A stretch of DNA of 14,210 bases from Ruminococcaceae bacterium UBA5396. GTDB taxonomy: Bacteria > Bacillota > Clostridia > Oscillospirales > Acutalibacteraceae. The position numbers and the translations under genes are program-made. Location of the stretch: contig DHOG01000104.1 in the NCBI GenBank assembly GCA_002410715.1, positions 7,707 to 21,916 on the forward strand, read 5' to 3'. The first letter of the stretch is position 1. Each line of letters opens with the position of its first letter. Positions 7,843-13,398 of this stretch are shown piece by piece. The notes under the pieces were generated by a model. It saw only the letters and a list, made by a program, of their open reading frames with translations, searched no databases and was not told where the DNA came from.

Positions 7843-8952
7843 CTATTCTCCTTTCGGAATCTGATGGCTGATACGCCCTTGTTCCACGTGAAATACCTTT
7901 CCGCCCGTCAGCCTTAAAACCGGAGAGGGATCACAGCATGTCAGAAACACCTGCCAGCCGCTGATATGATTCAGAACATAATCCTGTCTGGAGGTGTCAA
8001 GCTCGCTCATTACGTCATCAAGCAAGGCGACCGGTTGCTCCCCCGTTACTTCACGAAGCACCGAGGCTTCCGCCAGTTTTAATGCAAGCACCGCAGAACG
8101 CTGTTGTCCTTGAGAAGCAAAGGAACGTGCTGACTGACCTTCTATTTCAACCATGATATCATCCCGATGGGGGCCGACGGTTGAGAAGCCCGCCGCAATA
8201 TCGTTGGGTGCGCTTTGCTCCAGCAAAAGCAAAAGCTGTTTATATGCCTCCTTGTAACCGGTGGTTTCATCCCCCGTCTGGGAGCAATAGCGAAGGGAGA
8301 AGCTTTCTCCGCCTCCCGAAATGCCCGAATAGATTTCCTTTGTAGCGGGAGCCAGCCTTCTGATATATGCGGTTCTGGCGGTAAAAACCTGTGCGCCTGT
8401 CAGCGCAAGCTGCTCGTCCCATATTTTTAGGTCTTGCACAGAGCCGCCTTTTCTAATGGTTTTCAGCAGCGCATTTCTTTGAAACAGCGCACGATGAAAA
8501 TCCGAAAGGATCCGAATATAGCCCGGTCTTAACTGACAGTAAGCCGCATCAAGAAATTTGCGGCGTCCTTCAGGACCATCCTTAATCAAAGAGAGATGCA
8601 CAGGAGAAAAAACAACCGCACAGAAGTGGCCGGCAAGCTTTGATGCCGAGGAAAGAGGGATGCCTCCGAGTGAAGCAGATTTCCTTCTATTAATCAGAAT
8701 TTCGGCCTGCTGTGTTCGCTCTTCTGCAAAAAAATCAAGTGTAAGCCTTGCCTCATCCTGTCCAAACGCCACTGTCTCGGTGTCTTTTGCACCTCTGAAA
8801 CTCCGTCCGCCGGTAAAAAACCACAGCGCTTCCAATAAATTGGTTTTTCCCTGCGCATTCCTGCCATATAATATATTCACATCCGGGACCGGCTCTATGG
8901 TGCCTGTCACCAGATTGCGGAAGCCATTAAATCCTAGCTGGGAGACGATCAA
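7843..8952 (-). CDS. recF: DNA replication and repair protein RecF
   Basis: RecF is an ABC/SMC-type ATPase that binds gapped DNA and, with RecO and RecR, helps load RecA at stalled forks. Motifs in 369-residue numbering: FRNL near residue 11, Walker A GRNAQGKT at 30-37, signature SQGQQRS at 280-286, and Walker B LLDDVMSELD at 310-319, with VGPHRDD just before the signature. I choose a TTG at 8952 because it gives an N-terminus (MIVSQLGFNGFRN) aligned with the family and a normal length. It lies after GGAGGAAGGACGGG, about 12 bases from AAGGA, and leaves 25 bases after yaaA. The alternative is the ATG at 9024 (393 residues), which adds an atypical hydrophilic leader and overlaps yaaA by 47 bases. 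Confidence 0.95.
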   Translation of the reverse strand: MIVSQLGFNGFRNLVTGTIEPVPDVNILYGRNAQGKTNLLEALWFFTGGRSFRGAKDTETVAFGQDEARLTLDFFAEERTQQAEILINRRKSASLGGIPLSSASKLAGHFCAVVFSPVHLSLIKDGPEGRRKFLDAAYCQLRPGYIRILSDFHRALFQRNALLKTIRKGGSVQDLKIWDEQLALTGAQVFTARTAYIRRLAPATKEIYSGISGGGESFSLRYCSQTGDETTGYKEAYKQLLLLLEQSAPNDIAAGFSTVGPHRDDIMVEIEGQSARSFASQGQQRSAVLALKLAEASVLREVTGEQPVALLDDVMSELDTSRQDYVLNHISGWQVFLTCCDPSPVLRLTGGKVFHVEQGRISHQIPKGE

Positions 8953-8977
8953 AGTGAAAACCCGTCCTTCCTCCGCG

Positions 8978-9199
8978 CTATTCCGAGCCGACGTTGATTG
9001 TCTTTTCTTCTCCGATTCCGACATTATCTCCCGGTCTCAGCTTTTTGCCCCGTTGGAAACAAACTTCGCCATTCACGGTTATTCGGCCGCTCTGAATCCA
9101 TGTTTTCGCCTGGCCGCCAGAGGGAACTTCCCCGGTTAGCTTTAAGAATGCATCCAGACGAATAAACTCGGTCGAAATGGTTACGGTATTTGTTTTCAT
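8978..9199 (-). CDS. yaaA: S4-domain RNA-binding protein YaaA (RlbA)
   Basis: A 73-residue protein made almost entirely of one S4 domain, a small RNA-binding fold. Typical positions are RLDAFLKLTG (14-23), GGQAKTWIQSGRITVNGE (28-45) and RGKKLRPGD (50-58). It is the S4 protein found between dnaN and recF across Firmicutes; its precise role is not settled, though a ribosome-related one has been proposed. The ATG at 9199 overlaps the dnaN stop in an ATGA, so the two are probably translationally coupled. A TGAGG site lies 8 bases upstream of it inside dnaN. Confidence 0.93.
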   Translation of the reverse strand: MKTNTVTISTEFIRLDAFLKLTGEVPSGGQAKTWIQSGRITVNGEVCFQRGKKLRPGDNVGIGEEKTINVGSE

Positions 9200-10296
9200 C
9201 GTTTCAGCCTCACCGGAAGAACCAGAAAAAGAAAGGAATCTCCTTGTGCAGGGAGTATCTTCATGGGTGACAGCGCTCCGTTTAGCTCAATGCGTACCTC
9301 GTCGGTTTCAGTGTTTTTTAGTGCCTCAAGAAGAAACCTGCTGTTAAATCCCATTTCCTCGGTGTTTCCTTCAATTTCAGCCGCAATAAAATCACAGGCA
9401 CTGCCCAGAGGTGTTGTACAGGACAGAATAATCTGTTCGTCCCGAAAATCACATATAAGCGGGGATTTTATGCGGTCATTAATCACCAGGGACGCACGTT
9501 CTACAGCGCCGATCAGCTCCCGGGTTTTTACCTTTATGCTGGTTGAAACCTGTTGGGGTATGGCTTTGTTATAAGGCAGAAACTCTCCGTCAAGAAGACG
9601 GGAAATCACGGCGTATCCATCGATTTCAAGAACAACATGGCGCCTTCCGACTGCCAAAGACATGGGGGTTTCTTCTTCTGATAAAAGCTTTAATACCTCC
9701 CCCAGCGTTTTACCGGGAATCACAAACTGGAGGGATTCTTGGCTTTGTATCTGTTCGCATCGCATGGCAAGACGGGAACCGTCTACCGATACCAGTCGCA
9801 GCATATTATTTTCTAATTCAAATTGGATTCCTGTGTGAACCGGACGGTTGTCGGTTTGTGCCACTGCGAACAGCGTTTGACGGATCATGCTTTTCATTGT
9901 GTTTTGAGGGATGGTAAACCCGACGCCGTCGCTAACCGCCGGGATTTCGGGATATTCACTGGCCGAGATGCCCATAATCGTAAATTCCGATTTACCGCAT
10001 CGAATTGTGGTTGCAAGCTTTTCATCCACAGAGACGAAAACAGATTCATCGGGAAGCCTTCTTACAATATCTCCGAAAAGACGGGCGCTAAGGACAATTG
10101 ATCCGGGTTCCCGCACATCCGCCTCAATGTTTGTGGTAATACCCATATCAAGATCGTATCCGGCCAGAGAAAGAGAGGTTCCTGCCGCGTTCAGCAAGAT
10201 ACCCTCAAGAGCAGGTAAGGTTGATTTTCCGGAAACAGCATGTCCCACGTTTCCGACAGCATCAACCAAAGCTTGCTTATTGCAGTAAAAATTCAT
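9196..10296 (-). CDS. dnaN: DNA polymerase III beta subunit (sliding clamp)
   Basis: The beta clamp encircles DNA as a dimer and tethers the replicative polymerase; 366 residues, the standard length for three repeated clamp folds. Recognisable segments are LPALEGILL near residue 27, the central SEYPEIP (111-117) and DNRPVHTGIQFE (about 147-158), and the C-terminal MKILPAQGDSFLFLVLPVRL, which builds the hydrophobic partner-binding pocket. The ATG at 10296 has AAGGA upstream by 10 bases. The gene sits directly downstream of the putative origin-unwinding site. I see no strong promoter immediately before it; a candidate TTGACT/GATAAA pair lies at the far end of the gap, next to the dnaA stop. Confidence 0.98.
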   Translation of the reverse strand: MNFYCNKQALVDAVGNVGHAVSGKSTLPALEGILLNAAGTSLSLAGYDLDMGITTNIEADVREPGSIVLSARLFGDIVRRLPDESVFVSVDEKLATTIRCGKSEFTIMGISASEYPEIPAVSDGVGFTIPQNTMKSMIRQTLFAVAQTDNRPVHTGIQFELENNMLRLVSVDGSRLAMRCEQIQSQESLQFVIPGKTLGEVLKLLSEEETPMSLAVGRRHVVLEIDGYAVISRLLDGEFLPYNKAIPQQVSTSIKVKTRELIGAVERASLVINDRIKSPLICDFRDEQIILSCTTPLGSACDFIAAEIEGNTEEMGFNSRFLLEALKNTETDEVRIELNGALSPMKILPAQGDSFLFLVLPVRLKR

Positions 10297-10316
10297 GTTA
10301 TAACAATCCTTTCTTA

Positions 10317-10354
10317 CAGTAGTCTATAGTAGGCACTGTTGAAATGGTGGAAAA
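10317..10354 (-). other. Candidate origin-unwinding element: DnaA boxes, GC cluster, DnaA-trio
   Basis: Read on the minus strand: box-like TTTTCCACC (10354-10346), directly followed by a second, ATTTCAACA (10345-10337), then GTGCC (10336-10332), then CTACTATAGACTACTG (10332-10317). On the complementary strand the last part reads 3'-GAT-GAT-ATCT-GAT-GAC-5', so the first two units are perfect DnaA-trios. This is the order of the B. subtilis basal unwinding system (boxes, GC-rich spacer, trios). AT-rich sequence continues into the dnaN start. The boxes are degenerate, so function is inferred. Confidence 0.55.
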
Positions 10355-10571
10355 GTGTCGTTTTTGGCTTGGGTGTTAAAAAACTTGTTTTTTGCATTGT
10401 GAAGTTGCAGTCGATACTTTTGGTGAGATTGTGAAAAGAAATAAATCTGTTCACATTGGTGTTAAAAGATGTCGGTCGAAAGGGGAAAACCCGGTGAAAA
10501 ATTCATGATTCCTCGATTTTCCCGTTTAAACTATTTTCAACAAACGGCGTTAATAATGTCGAAAACCTTGT

Positions 10572-10599
10572 TTTATCAGCCGTTATGTAGTGAAGTCAA
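10572..10599 (-). promoter_or_regulatory. Possible sigma-A promoter upstream of dnaN
   Basis: TTGACT (10599-10594) is followed after 16 bases by GATAAA (10577-10572). The -35 is 5/6 and the -10 is 4/6 to consensus. It would start transcription just after dnaA and transcribe through the putative origin into dnaN. Confidence 0.35.
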
Positions 10600-10629
10600 T
10601 GTTTGAAAGCGGTTTAAAAGTCATAATTC

Positions 10630-11970
10630 TCATTTTGCGCTGATGTTTTTTATAATGTCCATAACCATTCCCTTAAAGGAAAGATCCTTTTCCATTCGTG
10701 ACTCGACTTTTTGAATGGCATATACAACGGTGGAGTGGTCACGCGCCCCGAATTCCTGACCGACCGCCTTCATGGGAAGACCGGTAATGTCCCTGACAAC
10801 ATAAATTGCCACCTGCCGTGCCTGGGAAATCGGTGACGAGCGCTTGGATGAACAGATATCGTCAGGGGATACATTCAGGGTACGGGACACCTCGTTGATA
10901 ATTCGTTCCACCGTAATTGGGACCGGCTGAAGGTCGTTTTTTATATCACGGATGGCGTTCTGCGCCGTGATAATCGATGGTTGGTCGCCTCCCAGCAGGA
11001 ACTGTGCGCGCATCCGCTTGACCGCACCCTCAAGCTGACGGACGTTGTTTTTAAGCTGTGCCGCAATATATTCCGCCACATTGTCGCTGATGGCAAAGTC
11101 CAACAGCTGTGCCTTTCTTTTGACGATGGCAATTCTTGTCTCAATATCGGGGGGCTGAATATCGGCAAGCAGTCCCATTTCAAACCGTGTGCGCAGCCTT
11201 TCCTCCAGCGTAGCAATTTCCTTTGGCGGACGGTCCGATGTCAGAACAATCTGTTTATTTGCCTGATGCAGTGTATCAAAGGTATGGAAGAACTCTTCCT
11301 GTGTCGAAACCTTGCCGGCAATAAACTGAATGTCGTCCACCAAAAGTACATCCACCTGACGGTATTTTGCCCGAAATTCCGGGGTTGTTCCGGTTCCGAT
11401 GGCTTCAATCAGCTCATTTGCGATATATTCGCCTTTTGTGTATATAATTTTCACCGAAGGAGTATTTTTGCGGATTTCATTGCATATGGCATAAAGAAGA
11501 TGGGTTTTGCCGAGTCCTGATCCACCGTAAATAAACAGGGGGTTGTAATATCCCGCCGGCTTACTTGCGACCGCCTGAGAGGCGGCATGTGCAAATTTAT
11601 TAGAGGAACCAACAATAAAATTTTCAAAAGAATACTCATAGTCCGAATTTTTTTGGCCAAAAAGATTTCCAGGATCGGAGGGCTCGTCAAAAGCAATGGA
11701 ATCATCCGAGCCGGAATCCTCCTCTGATATGATTTTCAGCCCCAGGGGAATACCGAGAACGTGGGTGAATGCCTCGCATAATTTTGAGGAATAATGTTCA
11801 CTTATAATCTTTCTTTGGAAATTTGTATTAACATGGACGATGACATCCCCATCTTCAATTGCATGGGGTTCGAGACAGCTGATCCAGACATTGTAAGCAA
11901 CCTCGCTGATATCATCCTGTTTGCGAAGATAATCGAGAATGCCCGACCAGGCTTCCTTAATGGTTTCCAT
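10630..11970 (-). CDS. dnaA: Chromosomal replication initiator DnaA
   Basis: DnaA is the AAA+ initiator that binds DnaA boxes, melts the origin and recruits the helicase; 446 residues, a normal length. Domain I covers about 1-80, followed by an acidic Ser-rich linker (82-108). The AAA+ core has Walker A GGSGLGKT at 149-156, Walker B VLLVDD at 208-213 and the LRTRF segment around 259-263. Domain IV is a helix-turn-helix with the signature SSPISQARQVAIYV (378-391) and RDHSTVVYA at 410-418, where families usually have RDHTTV. The ATG at 11970 has AAGGAG at 8 bases. It is preceded by a structured leader of about 220 bases from the predicted promoter. Confidence 0.99.
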   Translation of the reverse strand: METIKEAWSGILDYLRKQDDISEVAYNVWISCLEPHAIEDGDVIVHVNTNFQRKIISEHYSSKLCEAFTHVLGIPLGLKIISEEDSGSDDSIAFDEPSDPGNLFGQKNSDYEYSFENFIVGSSNKFAHAASQAVASKPAGYYNPLFIYGGSGLGKTHLLYAICNEIRKNTPSVKIIYTKGEYIANELIEAIGTGTTPEFRAKYRQVDVLLVDDIQFIAGKVSTQEEFFHTFDTLHQANKQIVLTSDRPPKEIATLEERLRTRFEMGLLADIQPPDIETRIAIVKRKAQLLDFAISDNVAEYIAAQLKNNVRQLEGAVKRMRAQFLLGGDQPSIITAQNAIRDIKNDLQPVPITVERIINEVSRTLNVSPDDICSSKRSSPISQARQVAIYVVRDITGLPMKAVGQEFGARDHSTVVYAIQKVESRMEKDLSFKGMVMDIIKNISAK

Positions 11971-12011
11971 CTATAAAACTCCTTAACAATGATAATTGCT
12001 AAACAACTGTC

Positions 12012-12063
12012 CGAAAAGTTACCTGCGTAACTTGTTTTCGACCTTGGTGTCGAGTCGCGAAAA
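12012..12063 (-). promoter_or_regulatory. Competing hairpins in the dnaA leader
   Basis: CGAAAAGTTAC (12012-12022) can pair with GTAAC (12027-12031) plus TTTTCG (12035-12040): an 11-bp stem with a 3-base bulge and a 4-base loop. The same TTTTCG can instead pair with CGAAAA at 12058-12063, enclosing the 5-bp stem TCGAC (12038-12042)/GTCGA (12049-12053). The two folds exclude each other and lie 30-80 bases upstream of the dnaA ribosome site, a layout seen in attenuators. No T-run follows, so an effect on translation or mRNA stability is more likely than termination. Confidence 0.4.
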
Positions 12064-12068
12064 TATAT

Positions 12069-12077
12069 TTTATCACA
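12069..12077 (+). promoter_or_regulatory. DnaA-box-like site in the dnaA leader
   Basis: TTTATCACA differs from the loose consensus TTWTNCACA at one position (A for T at position 4). It lies in the transcribed leader of dnaA, where a site could allow autoregulation. A single degenerate 9-mer is weak evidence. Confidence 0.3.
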
Positions 12078-12195
12078 AAATCTTTGTTTATGGAATAAGC
12101 GTAGGACATTTAAATAGCAAATCCAAAAAGCCTGAATCGTACCCCCGTCTCCAAGGAGAAACAGGATTACGATCAATTGAAATACATCACTACTA

Positions 12196-12224
12196 ATTGT
12201 AACACGAAATCGCTTTTATTTCAA
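12196..12224 (-). promoter_or_regulatory. Sigma-A-type promoter of dnaA
   Basis: TTGAAA (12224-12219), a 17-base spacer and TACAAT (12201-12196), with an extended TG just before the -10 (TGTTACAAT). Matches are 5/6 and 5/6. Transcription would begin near 12189 and leave a leader of about 220 bases before dnaA. Confidence 0.75.
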
Positions 12225-12286
12225 TCGATTAAGCCCATTAATTTCTATTATATTATATACTATACAACAAATAAACGAAAAATATA
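12225..12286. other. AT-rich core between the divergent promoters
   Basis: The sequence between the dnaA and rpmH -35 boxes is very AT-rich (for example 12237-12286, with TATTATATTATATACTATAC). It may ease promoter opening in both directions or act as an additional unwinding segment of a bipartite origin. No DnaA-box cluster flanks it, so I do not call it the main unwinding site. Confidence 0.4.
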
Positions 12287-12316
12287 TTGACTTTTCCCCG
12301 TCTGTGGGTATATAAT
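12287..12316 (+). promoter_or_regulatory. Sigma-A-type promoter of rpmH
   Basis: TTGACT (12287-12292), an 18-base spacer, and perfect TATAAT (12311-12316). Transcription would begin near 12323, giving a leader of about 88 bases. A degenerate DnaA-box-like sequence (ATACCCACA on the minus strand, 12303-12311) overlaps the spacer, with two mismatches. Confidence 0.8.
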
Positions 12317-12324
12317 GAAAACTC

Positions 12325-12396
12325 GCAGAGAGATGGTCTGTAAACAACTCTGCCTGCAAGGTACGGTCTGCACCCAGACTGTGCGCAGACTGACCG
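12325..12396 (+). promoter_or_regulatory. Structured leader of rpmH
   Basis: Two foldable pieces are visible. GCAGAG (12325-12330) pairs with CTCTGC (12348-12353). Downstream, GGTCTGC (12365-12371) can pair either with CCCAGAC close by or with GCAGAC (12385-12390), so there are alternative stems built on repeated GTCTG/CAGAC units. It lies just before the strong AAGGAGGG ribosome site, so it could affect access to it. Function is inferred. Confidence 0.4.
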
Positions 12397-12410
12397 AAGG
12401 AGGGATGACG

Positions 12411-12545
12411 ATGCTTCGTACCTATCAGCCAAAGAAAAGGCACCGTAAAAAGGAACACGGGTTCCGCAAGAGAATGGCAACTGCCAATGGCCGCAAGGTG
12501 CTCGCTCGCAGAAGAGCCAAAGGAAGAAAGCGTCTCACCTATTAA
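12411..12545 (+). CDS. rpmH: Ribosomal protein L34
   Basis: The 44-residue bL34 of the large ribosomal subunit. The whole sequence is the family signature: [20 protein letters not shown], then [20 protein letters not shown] and RLTY; extremely basic. The ATG at 12411 has AAGGAGGG 6 bases upstream; an ATG at 12405 is too close to that site. An open frame extends further upstream to 12315 but is only leader sequence. It is followed immediately by a hairpin with a T-run. Confidence 0.98.
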   Translation: MLRTYQPKKRHRKKEHGFRKRMATANGRKVLARRRAKGRKRLTY

Positions 12546-12573
12546 AAAGGGCCACCATCGTGTGGCTTTTTTT
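12546..12573 (+). terminator. Intrinsic terminator after rpmH
   Basis: GCCAC (12551-12555), a 6-base loop and GTGGC (12562-12566), followed by seven T (12567-12573) and preceded by AAAAAGG that can extend the stem against the T-run. The stem is short, so partial readthrough into rnpA is likely and would set a high L34 to RNase P ratio, as in other bacteria. Confidence 0.75.
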
Positions 12574-12585
12574 AGTATGAACTTT

Positions 12586-12601
12586 CCGGGTTTTATCCCG
12601 G
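12586..12601 (+). repeat. CCGGG/CCCGG hairpin between rpmH and rnpA
   Basis: CCGGG (12586-12590), loop TTTTAT, CCCGG (12597-12601). A GC-rich 5-bp stem with no following T-run, located 58 bases before rnpA. It may be an mRNA processing or stability element between the two genes. Confidence 0.35.
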
Positions 12602-12659
12602 GTTGTCTGCTACGGAGAAACTTCATTTTTCTTTTGCACCATTTTAATAAGGAAACGGG

Positions 12660-13004
12660 ATGACCATGGCACGATTTGCAGTTCTTAACCGCAACGGGGA
12701 TTTTCGCGCCCTTTATCATCGCGGAAAAACGCGGGTTAATGCCGTGTTGGTCACCTATGTGCGAAAAAACCGCCTTGGTGTTCCCCGTGTCGGAATTACA
12801 ACAGGAAAAAAAATAGGAGGCGCTGTGCAGCGCAATCGATGCCGCCGGATTATTCGGGAGGCTTACCGTTCTCTTTTGCCGGGCATAAAAGGCGGATGGG
12901 ATATGGTTTTTGTGGCTCGGCAGCGGACCCTTGACGTAAAAAGCAACCAAATCAAACGGGTTATGGAGAAGCAGTTAATTTCCTTGGGTGTCCTAAAGCC
13001 ATGA
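12660..13004 (+). CDS. rnpA: Ribonuclease P protein component
   Basis: The protein cofactor of RNase P, which trims the 5' leader of precursor tRNAs together with the catalytic RNA; 114 residues, normal length. The RNR signature is at 53-70 ([18 protein letters not shown]), and the aromatic and basic N-terminal face ([19 protein letters not shown]) fits the substrate leader-binding cleft. The ATG at 12660 is 6 bases after AAGGA; a second ATG at 12666 is the less favoured start. The stop overlaps the yidD start by 4 bases. Confidence 0.97.
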   Translation: MTMARFAVLNRNGDFRALYHRGKTRVNAVLVTYVRKNRLGVPRVGITTGKKIGGAVQRNRCRRIIREAYRSLLPGIKGGWDMVFVARQRTLDVKSNQIKRVMEKQLISLGVLKP

Positions 13005-13237
13005 AAAAGATGATTATCGGGATGATTCGGGTTTATCAAAAACGAATTTCCTCAAAAACCCCGCCGTCCTGCAGATTTCTGCCCACCTGTTCCGCCTATG
13101 CCATAGAGGCAATCCAGCGATTTGGGGTATTCCGCGGCGGGGCACTGGCGATATGGAGGATTCTTCGCTGCAATCCTTTGGGGAAACCGGGATATGACCC
13201 GGTTCCCGAAAAGAAACCCAAGAATAGAAAAAAATAA
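13001..13237 (+). CDS. yidD: Membrane protein insertion efficiency factor YidD
   Basis: A small membrane-associated protein of 78 residues that assists YidC-dependent membrane protein insertion in E. coli. The family core is complete: [26 protein letters not shown] with the conserved cysteines, [20 protein letters not shown], and a basic tail (KKPKNRKK). The N-terminal part is amphipathic rather than a clear transmembrane helix. The ATG overlaps the rnpA stop (ATGA), indicating translational coupling. A 161-base gap separates it from yidC. Confidence 0.97.
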   Translation: MKKMIIGMIRVYQKRISSKTPPSCRFLPTCSAYAIEAIQRFGVFRGGALAIWRILRCNPLGKPGYDPVPEKKPKNRKK

Positions 13238-13244
13238 GGCAATT

Positions 13245-13290
13245 TCAACCACCCTCGGCTTTCAGCCGGCCGTTTAAAAGCAAAGGTTGA
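13245..13290 (+). repeat. Two-tier inverted repeat in the yidD-yidC gap
   Basis: Inner stem CGGCT (13256-13260), loop TTC, AGCCG (13264-13268). An outer pair TCAACC (13245-13250) and GGTTGA (13285-13290) encloses it. There is no T-run, so termination is not supported; it may be an mRNA structure between the genes. Confidence 0.35.
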
Positions 13291-13335
13291 GACAATAATA
13301 ATGTAGCATTGTGGACAGGACGATGAATTTCGGAT

Positions 13336-13380
13336 AAAACAGCTCCCGGTTTTGTCTGATGCTTTCATAAAAAGGACAAA
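13336..13380 (+). promoter_or_regulatory. Competing hairpins in the yidC leader
   Basis: TTTGTC (13351-13356) pairs with GACAAA (13375-13380), extended inside by CTTT (13362-13365)/AAAG (13371-13374), giving 10 bp with a 5-base bulge. An alternative stem, AAAAC (13336-13340)/GTTTT (13349-13353), shares bases 13351-13353 with it, so both cannot form fully. The structure ends just before the GGAGGAG site of yidC. Confidence 0.35.
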
Positions 13381-13398
13381 CAATGGAGGAGACTTTTA

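Larger units (their letters stand above)
10297..10629. other. oriC: Putative origin of replication (oriC), dnaA-dnaN gap
   Basis: A 333-bp gene-free region with no ORF of note. No perfect TTATCCACA box is present. It instead holds a same-strand (minus) series of T-rich-CAC motifs: TTTTTCACC (10493-10501), TTTTAACACC (10458-10467), CTTTTCACA (10430-10438), ACTTCACAA (10397-10405), TTTTAACACC again (10372-10381) and TTTTCCACC (10346-10354). Their centres are about 25-35 bp apart. Three of them are one mismatch from the loose consensus TTWTNCACA. The strand and position match the incC side of the bipartite B. subtilis origin, which also lies between dnaA and dnaN. The call is an inference from sequence pattern and gene context. 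Confidence 0.6.

Noticed and set aside
8558..9139. A 193-codon plus-strand open frame across recF and yaaA
   Set aside because: It crosses two conserved genes on the other strand and is best explained as a shadow.
12061..12120. A second dnaA promoter (TTCCAT, 17 bases, TAAAAT on the minus strand)
   Set aside because: The -10 is good but the -35 matches only weakly; the pair at 12196-12224 is much better.
12216..12950. A 244-codon minus-strand open frame across rpmH and rnpA
   Set aside because: It is antisense to two well-supported conserved genes, has no domain I recognise, and its composition fits a shadow of the basic plus-strand genes.
13310..13318. DnaA-box-like TGTGGACAG in the yidD-yidC gap
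   Set aside because: Two mismatches on the reverse strand, isolated, and the same kind of match occurs within coding sequence (near 7660).
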